A DNA stretch of 64,000 bases from assembly GCA_037783545.1 (NCBI GenBank), contig JBBELK010000490.1, forward strand, positions 682,001-746,000. The letters are read 5' to 3'. This DNA is from Henricia sp. BOLD:AAB3569. Its lineage: Eukaryota; Echinodermata; Asteroidea; Spinulosida; Echinasteridae. Below are positions 1 to 11,358 of this stretch, piece by piece. Made by a program: the position numbers and the translations under genes. Below the pieces are notes generated by a model, which saw only the letters and a list, made by a program, of their open reading frames with translations, searched no databases and had not been told where the DNA came from. Numbering within the stretch: the stretch's first letter is position 1; every line of letters begins with the position of its first letter.

Positions 1-1776
1 ATAAAATCACTCATAACATGTATATGCACTGATAAAGTTATCCAGGATGGGTTAAACTGTAATCTACTCAAATGACCACCCACTGTGAAATAGCCCACAT
101 GTACTCAGGGACCAGTCCTGGTCCATAGAAATACGATCTAGGCCTTGATACTCGGAAGCCCAACCCGTGCTTCGTAAATTGCCTAACAAAAGATGCGCTT
201 AAACTGCGCGTTTGGGGGCCCGTCCTCCACTTCATACATTTAGTAAGCAAGAGTCCATTCACTTGCCACTTAGGGCCTGTTCCGTTACCTATGAGGGCGC
301 TAACACAGGTACCTTGAAACAAAAGGCCAGAACCAGATTTCCCAAATGCTAGGCTGACTCCTTTACATGCTATACATGCTCGAGCAATAACAAAACAAGA
401 ATTGTGAGGGCACTTTCCGAACTACGAATCTTGAAAGAGGCCCGCCCTCTATCATCTAACGAACATGCCAAACTGGTATTTTAATTCCCACGATTCAAGG
501 GCGTGCCCCGTTTATAAACATGCTAGCATTGCACCCTGAGCCTTGTTTACCCGTTGGAGCATTCGCTCCAGATTTCGGCGTTGTCCTCCATATAGATCCA
601 TAGGACGCCAAGGTGAACAAATTCTCCCTCCAGCGGTCTTTCAGACCTTGCAATTGGTCGATGTCTTGCCAACCATCCTTGGCATCCGCCTTTTCCTATA
701 GGGAGCACGAAAAAAGCAACAAAGAAAATTGAAATTTCGGAAACTGTTTGTGTAAACGCCAATTATCGAAAGCATTTCACCTGCCCATGCCTTCTCCGAC
801 CCACGCTGTACCTTGGCCGCCTGGCTCCATGAAAAGGCGGAGAAAAGCACTGCTTCGGAGACGCGTGTGTTAATTGTTATAATGCGTACTTGTGCATGGT
901 GGGCTTAGTAGCCCAAACTTAATTAAAGAGTCGTATGCATTTGTATACGTACAAAATATTTGGCTGTATACCTGTGGAATGGCTGGGCCCCCGTCGCCAC
1001 ACGGGTGATACCTATAAAATACGAGCCTGAGGCTACTAGGCCTAATTCGCCATATTTATGGGCCTGACAGATGTTTTACCAAAACTGAATAATATCTTAT
1101 GACATATAAAGCATTGAAGCAATTCGTACCTCAACTAAGGCGTAAATCATGTCCATCTTCAGCACATTCAGCAAACGAGTACATGTAGTTGGAAACTTGT
1201 CCGGTACATAAAACACGACGAGGCAGCATAACCCGCACACAGCATTGGCACAATAGCTAGTATAATACACACGCAAGCCCAATGAGGGGTGCATTGCTTA
1301 AGGCACGCGAAAATTCAAAAGGAATTACTGGAGCGCGCTCTACCATTGTTGAGAAAGAGCCAATTTGACTATGTACGTACGTATAGGCTTTACCCAACGT
1401 AGTGCCAACCATGCGTGCGGTAACGGCGATTGCTTGAAGCTGCGTAATGATACTGTTGCGCGGTGCTGCCCACACCTCGCAAATGTTTAAATGCCTCTAA
1501 ATTACTCTGGTTACCTGATTTCGCCTTACAAAACATCCCAAACTCGACGCTAGGTAACACACTGCTGCACTTTCATTTTCCTCGAAATATATCAGCTAAT
1601 GGATGATAATTCAAAACCATTGATTATCCCGAGCGATCACACACACGTCCACCCGACGGGTTGGTATACTCGAGACTGCGTAGATTCCTACGCAGCCCTC
1701 AACGTCGGCGGTTGTGCAAATAGTTGGATGTATGTAAACTGGACCAGTTGGAAAATAGGAGGGATCATCTTTTCCA
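1..1776. other. Unassigned intergenic DNA, no supported gene
   Basis: I see no gene or recognisable element here. The open frames are all under about 85 codons, lack conserved motifs, and are no longer than chance would give. Base composition is mixed, and short TAGGCCTA words typical of this genome are scattered through it. Confidence 0.5.
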
Positions 1777-1785
1777 GGTGTTTGC
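1777..1785. repeat. Left 9-bp target-site duplication
   Basis: GGTGTTTGC abuts the left TIR of the 1786-3736 element and is repeated in the same orientation at 3737-3745. Confidence 0.7.
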
Positions 1786-1794
1786 TAGTCTAGG

Positions 1795-1908
1795 CCCTAG
1801 ACGGTCATTATGTGTTGGATACCCGACTGCCGCAAGAGGGCGTAATCACGCGATAGACTCGTTCGTAGTCCTATCACCATATCGTTTTGTCAAAATGACC
1901 GTCTAGGG
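1795..1908. repeat. Left-end hairpin of the TIR element
   Basis: CCCTAGACGGTCATT at 1795-1809 is matched by its reverse complement at 1894-1908. The left end of the element can therefore fold on itself over about 114 bases, independently of the right end. Confidence 0.7.
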
Positions 1909-3648
1909 AAACTCGTAAAATCTCCCCCCGAAACAGGGGGGAAATTTGTGCGCATGCGTTAGTTTTGTATGCAGATACGGGTAGATTCTTCTTAACGCAC
2001 GCGCACTTAAGAGCAAATAGCCTGGTACATGCACCGTACATGTACGTTCGGCGCTTATATCGTGTTGATTTGAAAGTTTCTTGTTGTTTTGTACGCGCCG
2101 TGGTTGATTTGACCGGTACGCGTTGTTGATTTTGCCGGGTGGCTCGCGCGGTTGCAAGGGTACGGTAGGCGAAGACTCTTTGCAACGGACGGGTGGCGAA
2201 GTAACAGGCCGACGTTGGCGGTTAGGCTGCGGTCGGTCTGAAAAATACCCCGGGAAAATATACTTCGGGAAAAATCCATCTAGACCGCACGAGTTTTGAA
2301 TTTTGCATAGAGTATAAGGCCCGACTAAAAACAAAAAGGAATTTCAAAAAAATATAAAAATTATATGCCGGCCCGATACACAGTGAGAGCCCAACGGAAA
2401 AAAAATACCATAGTTTGGCAGTTGAGACTCCGTACACTAAGTCAATGGCCTGGGTAGCGACTTGGAATAAAAAATAACCATTTCTATTTTCAGTTAAAAC
2501 CATTTTCACACAACAGACAAGTTGCAACAGCTATCAAAAATACTTTTGTTGCAAAAATTCATCAAGCAGTTCCTGTTTTATGCTTGTTAAAATGTGCCAA
2601 ATTTACGTGCGGAGTCGTCAATAAAAATAAATAGACAGCAACTGTAAAAATTGTGATGTGATTTTGGTGATATTTTGGGGCGGAAAATCTCACCACTGCA
2701 CAGTACAAAGAAAACCAGCCCCAATAGGCCTGTACCAAACATAAATCAGCCTGGCAGATTAAATGACAGAAACTAAAGTGCAATTTCACGCAGTCAGTCT
2801 ATCAAGCTTGCAAACTTCGGTTACGGATTTGACCAAGTTGAAGTAATCAGTGTCGCGACTGCACGACTGATGATGTCACGGATTTCCAAGTCCCTATAGT
2901 ATAGGCCTAAGGATTTATCTTATGACAGTGCTATTGCTGGTTTTAAGTTGACATTTTGAAAACCAACTGGGAGGGAAGGGGAATTTATGTCACGAAAAAA
3001 TGTTTCTCTCTTGTCGATCCTATGTTTTTGTGCCCGCACGAGTCGCCCGGTGTGCAGTATTTGCTTTTTGCGAGTTGCTTTCTTCCAGATTTCGTCAAGC
3101 ATGGAGCTATTTATTATAGCTCCATGGTGTGACGATTTTCTCTGTTATGGGATGGTAAAATGAAATGTGTATCTGTCAAATATTCCAGATTATTTCCGAA
3201 GATTTCTGAACAATAGAGATTTAGGCCAATAAACTGTTCAACACACGATTAAGCTACGGCAACAAGCAGTGTTTTAATTTCACCCGGTTTTTTTTTTCAT
3301 TCCAAAAAAATTAACAGCTTGAAAGATTATTTTCCCGAACCGGCGGGTTTTAAACTGGCAAATAGGTTCAACTGTGGTCTCGATTATCTGTGGAACAGTA
3401 CCTATCATTTGCAATGTCCTATACAATTGTATTTACAACAAAATCTCTAAATTGCCGTGTCGAAATCGTAAGTTTGCCGACGGCATTACGATTTTCCCAG
3501 CCCGCGGCTTCGCCGTGCAGTCATGCCACGATGTGAGGACACAGGGGACTAGATATCGTGCATACATGCATAGTAAGCAGACGACAGTGCGCTCTGCATA
3601 ACATTATGCATAACAGGTGCGCGCGCACGGCGCTGTCACTACGAGATT

Positions 3649-3727
3649 CCCTAGACGTTGTTATTGACTGTCTCGCGGCGATCGGTTTTCGGGACGGACG
3701 TTCAAAACGAAATAACAACGTCTAGGG
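3649..3727. repeat. Right-end hairpin of the TIR element
   Basis: CCCTAGACGTTGTTATT at 3649-3665 is matched by its reverse complement at 3711-3727. It shares the CCCTAGACG core with the left-end hairpin, but the inner arm bases differ. Confidence 0.7.
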
Positions 3728-3736
3728 CCTAGACTA

Positions 3737-3745
3737 GGTGTTTGC
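3737..3745. repeat. Right 9-bp target-site duplication
   Basis: Second copy of GGTGTTTGC, immediately after the right TIR that ends at 3736. Confidence 0.7.
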
Positions 3746-4309
3746 AGAAAAACTCCCAACATCCATTTTGAAAGGTCGCTAAACCTAAGCACATGCTACC
3801 ATCTCAGACATACTAAGCGGGGTAGGCAAGGTCAGGTGTAGAACTGAACGATTTAAGAAAAGCCCTTTGCCTCACCTGATCCGCTTACTGAATGGATCCT
3901 AATTGATTTTAATAAACTAAAGCCATACAGTTTTTTTATCTATTTTATCACATGCTCTATAATCTGTTTTGCATCGGGGTTTTTTAGTCTGATGTCCTGG
4001 AGATAATAAAAATCATCTTGGAATTTTTTTTGGGGGGGGGGGGGGATGGGGTTGGGTGCATGGGAGCCACTATCATACGTTCTATGTTTTGTGTAAATTT
4101 GTCGTGTATTCGGGGTATTTTTTGTCAGTTTCATCTGGTATTTCTTAATATTTTAATGTTAATAATGCTTTTTTTAATGGGATTATTATCTGCTATGTTT
4201 TAATATTTTAATGTTAATGATTATTTTTTCCTGCCAAATACTGTTAATCATGTTCAATTCAGCCCTTAGCTGCGATTCATGATTGATTTAATAAACCATT
4301 TAATGAAAT
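3746..4309. other. Intergenic DNA with poly-G tract
   Basis: No gene is visible. A run of about 14 G lies near 4031-4044, and an AT-rich stretch at 4130-4220 repeats the word TTTTAATGTTAAT. Confidence 0.4.
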
Positions 4310-5408
4310 AATGAAAGAGATTCTTCAGACTTGGTCTTGTACGCAGCTGCTAAAATGGGTGGCTGCCCATAATCTCTTTTCAGCAGCCATTGCGCTCTCT
4401 CATATCCTTTAGCTGGTGGTTCTATCATAGGATCACTCTTTAATCAGCTCATGTGCCTCTCCTTTTGTGTATTTCAACAGCAGCTCTAATCTTCTGGCTG
4501 CATCTTTTGTTTTGTCTTCAACCACGTATTTAAAATTCTTTATGAAGCTGAGGTAAGACAGTACATTAGTGCCATCAAAGGGGTCTAACTCTGCATTTGG
4601 GAGGGCAAATTCTTTCTGGTTTTGAACTATTTTGTCAAGGATTGATGCCAATTGTCGGCTGAGGCAAGGCACAACTTTGTTCACATGTGGACTGGATGGC
4701 ATTATTCTTTGGCTTGGAGCTCTGCCTTTGTGACTCCAACGTGATGTCAACATTATTCTTTTTTATCAATATGAAAAGGACTTGCAATAGGATTCAGTGA
4801 GCTCTGTGGTTCTTGCGTGCCTTTCATTACGTCTGCTGACCGCGGTCAACGTCAAGTGAAATGCCTTTCACTACTTCTTCACAAAGCTTTGCTGATGTTT
4901 GTGACAATACATCAACATTTTCTTGTTCCAACATTTTGGAAACTGCTCTGGCAGCATGGAGCTCTGCATTTATCTCTATTTCTTTTTGTTCTTGCTCAAT
5001 TCTCTTAAATTCTTCTTCTATTTCTTGCCGGCGTCTTAGGGTCATGACCCTTTCTTGTACTCGGCGGATTTCTTCTTCTGCCTCTTCTAAATGCAATTTT
5101 CTCTCAAGGAGGCGTTTGCGTTGTTCCAATCTATTTCTGTGTTGAATTGCTGCTGACTTTGCAGCCAACTCAACTTCACGCTGTCGGTTTTTGAATGCAA
5201 GTGCTGAAGTCGTGGTTCTAGCTGATACACATGAGGCATTGCTGTTCAAATGTCCGGCTACAGAAACACTGTCATGTGGCTGAATCTCTACTCCGGCCCC
5301 GGTATCACTGTGTGCATGTAATGACAGCTCTGGCATCGACATGGCACTCACAGGGCTTTCATCATGAGAAACTTTATTATCTTTGTGAAAGGTTTCAGAA
5401 GTAGCCAT
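4310..5408 (-). pseudogene. BEL/Pao-type retrotransposon Gag fragment, frameshifted
   Basis: Two - strand frames read as one broken gene. The first (5408 down to 4827, 193 codons from ATG) has an acidic start followed by a highly charged coiled coil of Arg, Lys, Glu and Gln (residues about 85-165), the layout seen in BEL/Pao Gag N-termini. The second (4753 down to 4433) carries a Gag-like core with the words FDGTNVLSYLSFI and KGEAHELI, which resemble the DUF1759 Gag family motifs 'FDG..L....F...F' and 'LL.GEA...I'. A third frame (about 4425-4310) continues with GYERAQWLLKRDYGQP. At least two frame breaks separate the three parts. No protease, reverse transcriptase or LTR follows, so only the Gag region survives. 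The family call rests on motif memory; a related host-domesticated Gag is the main alternative. Confidence 0.55.
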
Positions 5409-6944
5409 CTTCGAAAAGTTTATCTATTAGTATGCAACTTTTACTCTGCATAAACTATTTGCAAGTACATGTAGGCCTACTTCTAGCTGTTGCACGAGAA
5501 TACTCTTGCCCAATATCCGGACAAATGACTGCTGCACTGTTGACAATTACAACTTGCCCAATATCCGGACAAACTTCCCCGATACTCCTATTTCGTTTTC
5601 AGTCACAACATTTCACAATAACTTTTATCGATGTCTGGCGTCTTTTACTATGAAATGTTCACGATTTACGATCACAGTTTCAGTGTTCTTAGTCTTTACT
5701 CAAACGAAAAGCCGAGAAATATTCACTCACAGTTGTCAATCGACGGGTCGTTCAACTTTCTTTAGGTCCAATTTCTGAGTCCAAATTTCACAAAATTCAC
5801 GGTTTCACAAGTCTCATATAAGACGATAAATCTGTTTAATGAACACTCTGGACTTCCAAGTTAACACAACTTTCAGTTAAATCTGACAGTGATAAGAATA
5901 TTCTGTAAACTTCGTCGTTAGGTAAAAGACGGTTTCAGACGTGCGGACTGCTGTATGGAGCACATGCTTTCTCAGTGTGTACTAATTGCCCCATAATTCT
6001 TTGCGGTCGTACGTTTCGTATGCAAATGATCTCCACTGGTTAAAGGCAATGTCAAATGCAAATTCGTACAAGTAAATCAATATGCAAATCACACAGTTTT
6101 AAAGGGAAAATCAGCACAACAACATTATGGAAACTACAAGGACATTTAGCCATTTTCTGTTATTTTAATTTAATTTTAACTACTTGCCTTATAAACAACT
6201 CAAAATACAAAAGACTTGTATATAATTGAAACATTTCAAGTTATTGAGTTGTAAATAATAGATATATCCCTTTATCTGCTGTAAATAATAGTTTGTGAAA
6301 ACGTTAAACCAGTTGTGTTTGTCTTCCATCTTTTGCGTACAGGCGAGGTTCGTCTCCTAATTTAGGTAAAAAGGGGCGTTACTGTGACAGTGTGTAGCTG
6401 TCATAGCTGCTAAGGGGGATTCTTTGATGAACATCAAGTTTAGCCGTTTCTTTTCGCATGCTCTCCGATTTGTTGATAAAGCCCACTGCTGAGGCCGAAG
6501 ATGGCACTAAAATTAACATGTATATATTGCTTTTTGCTAGAATACGCCTACATTTGCTTTCACAAAAATTAACATTCACAAAATTATACGTTTTTTTCCT
6601 CAAAAACCTGAAACTTTCAAGGTGTTTCCAAAGTTTGGATGGGTATTTTCTACTTCCAGCAGAGGATAATCCTGTAGTTAGAGGCTAGGCTACAAAAAAG
6701 CAAGTTTGTTGGGATTATATCCTGATTTAATCTGTGTGGAATGAGCTGACCTGAATCGCGCATCTCAAAAACAGCTCTAAAAGTGCAGGTTTTCAGGGAG
6801 GATATTTAGGCAGATTGGCGCACTCTGTCTTAGCGGCTCTTAAGGATGCTGATGCAGCCAGCCTTGCCACAAGACGTGACCATACACGTTACTGACTGAT
6901 AAAATAATACATTAAACATCAGTAGTTAGAGAAGCTACACAAAT
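5409..6944. other. AT-rich intergenic DNA upstream of the Gag fragment
   Basis: No gene is supported. The phrase CTTGCCCAATATCCGGACAA occurs twice, about 50 bases apart (near 5505 and 5553), suggesting a small local duplication just upstream of the Gag-like start. Confidence 0.4.
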
Positions 6945-7215
6945 TGTCTGTACCCCTTCCATGCCAATTACTTGTCATTTATGACCGCCATCTTGAGTTT
7001 GTGGCTTTTATCGTTTGTGGCAGGTTGGATTTACTTTTTATTGATACCAGTGAATTGCCTGACCATGAAAACCCTAGGGTAGACATTTAAATCACTGTTC
7101 TACTCCAAATATTAAAGAAGTTACAGCCATTTCAGCGATTTTCAAGGTCAACGGCGGCCATCTTGGAATTGACCCAGATTTCACCTATTTCCGGTGGGTT
7201 GATTTCGGTAGACAT
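6945..7215 (+). repeat. Dispersed repeat, copy A
   Basis: This block has words such as CCATGCCAATTACTTG, GTGGCTTTTATCGTTTGT and GGCGGCCATCTTGGAATTG. It reappears in the opposite orientation at about 29480-29735. No coding frame runs through either copy, and neither shows clear terminal inverted repeats. It is best described as an unclassified interspersed repeat. Confidence 0.6.
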
Positions 7216-7477
7216 TTTTCTGTCATTGACCACATTGAGTAGGACCAGAAACCGTTGAAAAACTTTTTGTTAGAATTTGTTTGGGGTAGTGTACTATATC
7301 TACCCGTCTTTTAGCGTCGTTTCAGCCACGCCACCATTTATGCCGCGCCAGCGGACCGAATCTCACGGTGAGGGACATATTTTGTAAATTTTTTATATTT
7401 GATTGGATGCTACTTAATTGTGTTTTAGACGTTCCACCATATTATATACAACCTGGGTGTTTAGTTTCATGAATATA

Positions 7478-8316
7478 CAGGGTGGATAAAAAAAAATAAA
7501 CCGAGATATTATTGCTAATTGTAACTGAAGTAGGGCAGTCACGTATGAATGAACGGGAGATATAATATGTTAGGATGGAATCTCCTCTTTAAAATGTCAT
7601 CCTGATCATGTCATGGTGTTTCCGGTTGACTGAGCAGTGATCAATCTTATGCAAGGGTCTAGTTATGGATTTGCGCCACTTTCTTTAATGCATGGCATAG
7701 CCTGTTTGGACGCCGCACCAAGTATCCAGTAGCCAAGGACGCCTCGGAAATTAACATGTCGATAACAATTTTGGTGGGGAAAAACCTGCATTTTCTTAAA
7801 CAGAACATTCAGTCCAACATGGGAATGCAGCAAGTTTTTGTTGAGTCCAAGGTCTGGGCGAAGGAGAACTGGTCGGTAATCCGAGAAAATTAATGCAATT
7901 CAACAATATCTGCATGCAGCAGGGAGAACGCAGCAGTCATAGAAAAAATGTTTTAGCAGGGACTGGCCCTAACCATGTTCAACACAATTGTTTGGTGGTA
8001 CCCTTTACAGAATTGTGGCTCGTAAGACATCAACTGCTTTCTGGCGATCTTCAGAGGCATCTTAGGTTTAGCCAATGGATACTTGATCGTCCTAACAGGC
8101 CATGCCATGGTTCAGGCCATGACTGGACGCCATTGAATAAAGTGGCGCAAATCCCAAACTAGACCCTTGCATAACATTGATAACTGCTTAGTCAACCGGA
8201 AACATAATGACATGTTTAGGGTGTCATTTTAAAGAGGAGATACCACCCTAACAGACGACATCTCCCGTTTATTCTCCCGTTAAATATCTCGGTTTCGTTT
8301 TTTGTTATCCACCCTG
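7478..8316. mobile_element. Mariner-like foldback element with about 200-bp inverted arms
   Basis: The left end starts CAGGGTGGATAAAA and the right end finishes with TTATCCACCCTG, both flanked by TA (or TATA). Behind these ends the arms stay complementary for about 200 bases (7478-7682 against 8136-8316), with interspersed mismatches. CAGGG-type termini with a TA duplication fit the Tc1/mariner group. The roughly 450-base centre has no intact transposase frame. The same ends and arm sequence recur in the larger element at 46895-49302, so this is a family rather than a chance palindrome. Confidence 0.72.
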
Positions 8317-9212
8317 TATAATTCCAGGCGATAGACAACAAATTAGATGTGATTCTAGCTGTGTCATTGTACAATGCAATGTAGGCCTAGCTAGCCTATA
8401 TCATGTCATTGTCACCGTGTCATGTGCATGATATTAAGATACAGTTAAACATATATATAGTGGCCACCCAAGGGACCGACACAATTTGGCCAGTATAAGC
8501 AGGTGGCCCTTATATAGAGGTTTAGCGTACACATCCAGGAATATTCAAACATAAAAAAAACATACCACAGTGCAAGTCTATAGTTGAATACTGCTAAAAG
8601 TGAAGTGTATGAAAGGTTTCCTCATTAAAAAGTTCAAAATATTTCAGTTTTTAATAATTTTTAAAGCTTCTCAAAAAAATTCTCAGAGTAGCTTGATTAA
8701 TTGGGGCAATTTATTGTGTGTGGCCAGATTATCCAGGTTTAACTGCCATAGGATTGTTCATACAGAAATCCTAGTGTCCTGGCCACTGGCCGCGTTAGAG
8801 AGGGGCCCTAATATCAAGGTTCCACCTCCATATGTTTGTGTACAAACTTGTTTAGGACCGAACAAATGTGTCCACTTTTAATGTGGTTGCATCATTATAG
8901 AGGTGGCCTGAAGAGCAGGTTTTACTGTACTACGTGTAGGCCTACACAACATGTTGGCGTATTAACGAGTGTATCGCTGTGCATAGCAAAGGGCATTTTT
9001 ACGGGCATAGTTACATAAGTTAAGTTTAGGCTAGAGCTAATTCCTCTGAACATTAATTGCCCGGATCATGCAGACGCCAAGTGGCATGCATGAATCATGG
9101 AGGAATTGTGGCCTAGGCTAGGCCTAAAAAGAAGACTGAGTGATAATACTACCAAAAAAGTATATGATTTGTATATTAAATGTGTGTGTAATGATTTATT
9201 TTCTAGAAGCAG
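8317..9212. other. Intergenic DNA, no supported gene
   Basis: Open frames here are short and carry no recognisable motif. I see no long repeat structure. Confidence 0.4.
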
Positions 9213-9296
9213 AAAGCCAAACTGTCGACTTGAGAACATCGACCACCAGGGTCTTGGATGAAGCCAGTGGCTCGACGACTAGTGTTGAGTGACCGG
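9213..9296 (+). other. Candidate non-coding leader exon
   Basis: The segment is bounded by a reasonable acceptor (TTCTAGAAGCAG before 9213) and a good donor (GTGAGC at 9297). All three frames contain a stop. If it is real, it would be a 5' untranslated exon of the ZU5-UPA-Death gene downstream, or part of an unrelated transcript. Support is only from splice-like sites. Confidence 0.2.
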
Positions 9297-9465
9297 GTGA
9301 GCATTACCGGTAGGCCTATACACTTTCAGTTAGCGTGTTTTTGGATTATGTAAAGTTATTTAAGATTAAACAATTATGTGGTTGAATATAATTAATAAGC
9401 CTGCCTAAAGTGAATGTGTACATGCCCACAAAGTCCACAACATATGAAATTTATCATCCTTTCAG

Positions 9466-9612
9466 GGTTTTGTCCTTTACGTAAACATTCGAACTGAAGT
9501 CCTGATGACTGGAGTTTTCCTTCTTATCCGACTTCACCTCTCTTCTGCTTACCGAAACAAGGGATATACAACCCCCGCCATTGTCTTAGCAAACGCAGTC
9601 AACACCCATTAG
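9466..9612 (+). other. Candidate leader exon with a short upstream ORF
   Basis: An acceptor (CATCCTTTCAG) and a strong donor (GTGAGT at 9613) bound 147 bases that are open in one frame until a TAG that ends exactly at the donor. An internal ATG would start a short hydrophobic peptide (MTGVFLLIRLHLSS...). Because the frame stops at the exon end, it is more likely untranslated leader with an upstream ORF than a coding exon of the downstream gene. Confidence 0.22.
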
Positions 9613-9712
9613 GTGAGTTTGAAATTTCTTGTTTCCAATTGTTTAAAGTCCACGCACAGCCAACTATGGATTATACTTATAGCCAGTAAGCCCTATTATA
9701 ATTTGATGTCAG

Positions 9713-9852
9713 TATAGACCGTATCGAATAGCCGCCATTTCGTGGGCAGTTTCTTTGTTCCTTGAGGACATCCATGGTTGCACATATTGTGCTTCGCGGT
9801 TTAAGTAACAAAAGGTGCCCCACGAATTGGCGGCTATTCGATACGGTCTATA
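9713..9852. mobile_element. 140-bp palindromic MITE
   Basis: Twenty-five bases at 9713-9737, beginning TATAGACCGTATCG, are exactly reverse-complemented at 9828-9852, with about 90 bases between. The outer TA or TATA can be read as a target duplication. A half copy lies at 39306-39375, so the family is dispersed. Confidence 0.72.
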
Positions 9853-10387
9853 CCCCGGTGTTGTGCTGAGTTGAGCAGGTCAGCTCGCGAGCTCGGTCCC
9901 AGTCGGGGTTCCAGTCAACTTCCTGCTTCCCCATAATTAACTTAGTCCATTGTCAACTGTGGGTATCCGATATCTGTTTTATAGATATCCGATATCTTTT
10001 TAGATATCCGTGCGTGCATGGATACCCACTGGCCTCATGCACTAAACCTGAACAGTATGGGAGAACCGTCCAATACTGGGTGAGGGCGGATGTCCGCGAA
10101 CTCAGCAGTGTGTGTCATCTTGTTTCCAGCGTCATTCGCTTAAAAAGTTTACAGCGTAGACTCATCACGCCATTCTTTTTTATCGGTTGCTATGCATGCA
10201 ATTAACATGATTATCATGCCTGGTAAAAAACAGCTGACGTTCCTCCACCCTCACCCATAAGCCTACATTAAACAAATTTACTTTTTGTACTTGTTAAGTT
10301 ATTTATATGTGTATTTTACAGGTTGTTGTTCCAGACAGTTCCAACGAGGGACGTGAAGGAGAAAACGAAGAGGGCACAAAATTCACC

Positions 10388-10450
10388 AGTCGGGATTTCA
10401 ACCCTCTGTCCTGGAAGATGCTGTAGGCCTACCAGTTGAGCTATGAGGCA
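10388..10450 (-). repeat. tRNA-derived SINE head, degenerate
   Basis: Read on the - strand, the block contains an A-box-like TAGCTCAACTGGTAGG followed by a B-box-like GGGTTGAAATCCC. These are the two internal RNA polymerase III promoter elements of tRNA genes. There is no proper acceptor stem, so it is a SINE head or tRNA relic rather than a functional tRNA gene. Confidence 0.5.
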
Positions 10451-11204
10451 GTTGTGTACTCCCTCAGGTTTTACATACAAACTTGTTTTGCACTATTCAA
10501 TGATCATTGAAATGAAACCCCCAATAGGACACGCGGGATTTGCCTTTTTATAATATTTCGTGAAAATGGTTAGTTTGATGGTAAAAACACAAAAATAAAA
10601 AGGGGGAGGGGTCACGTGCCTTCCCTTTCCAGTGTCTCTCCCCCAGGCCCCTCCTCCACAAACAACATCCTGATATATGTATTGCCCTGAAAAAGGCAAG
10701 AAAAGTGGGGAAAAAGATTTTTTGAAAACGATATACTTTTAATAGCTGTGACTGCATGAATGCTGTGCTCTGATTATACATGTATGTATGGCAAATTGAA
10801 AATGAATTAATTCGGAGTGGAAGGGGAAGATGTATATTCCTACTCGCACACTCAGATTATGGAAAAATTGCATCGTATTATTACATTGGACTTGTTCATC
10901 AACTCATGCAAAAAGTAGATGTACTAGACATTGTTTGAATTTGAACACTTTCTGTTTTGTATTCAAAGGTGTTTTGACGGTAATTGACGGTGCGCGAGTG
11001 CTCAATAGAGGGCGCTATTGATTCTGTACATGCGGGATGCGTGTTTTTTTTTTACACCGCAGCGAGGGGTACACCCCAATTTGTCAACCCGAATAGAGTC
11101 TAAGTTTCCAATGACTGACACTTCTCGAGTGACAATCTTGGAAATAGTGACAACTCTTACTCTCACTATTAGAGAAAAAGAAGAAACCGAGAAATTTCGG
11201 AAAA

Positions 11205-11290
11205 TCCCAAACATGCATAGATTCGAACCAGGGACCTTATGATTACAAGTCGAGCTCTCTTCTAACCAGACCATGAAGCTGGTTGCAAAC
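11205..11290 (-). repeat. tRNA-derived SINE head
   Basis: On the - strand, TGGTCTGGTTAGAAGAG (A-box-like) is followed by GGTTCGAATC (B-box). The spacing fits a tRNA-derived promoter. No acceptor-stem pairing is seen. Confidence 0.5.
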
Positions 11291-11318
11291 CGACCGCATT
11301 CAAAACCCTAAATTCCTT

Positions 11319-11358
11319 TAAAATAACCAACCCTAAACCCTAACCCTGAACCCTAACC
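11319..11358. repeat. Short telomere-like CCCTAA stretch
   Basis: Several imperfect CCCTAA-type words occur in about 40 bases. It is too short and imperfect to be telomeric; an interstitial relic or chance are both possible. Confidence 0.35.

Larger units (their letters stand above)
1786..3736. mobile_element. Non-autonomous DNA transposon with 18-bp TIRs and 9-bp target duplication
   Basis: The left end reads TAGTCTAGGCCCTAGACG (1786-1803), and its exact reverse complement closes the element at 3719-3736. The same nine bases, GGTGTTTGC, lie directly outside both ends (1777-1785 and 3737-3745), which is the signature of a transposition target duplication. A 9-bp duplication is typical of Mutator-like elements. 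An 8-bp hAT or P-type reading is possible if the boundary is shifted. Each end is also a separate hairpin (1795-1908 and 3649-3727). The roughly 1.95 kb in between contains no transposase-like frame, so the copy would depend on an enzyme supplied elsewhere. The boundaries are read directly; the superfamily is inferred. Confidence 0.75.

Noticed and set aside
10335-10427. Coding exon reading VVVPDSSNEGREGENEEGTK
   Set aside because: An acceptor precedes it, but the frame runs into a tRNA-derived SINE head and stops there. No donor in phase was found.
11319-11358. Interstitial telomere array
   Set aside because: Only a few imperfect CCCTAA words are present, fewer than expected for a real array.
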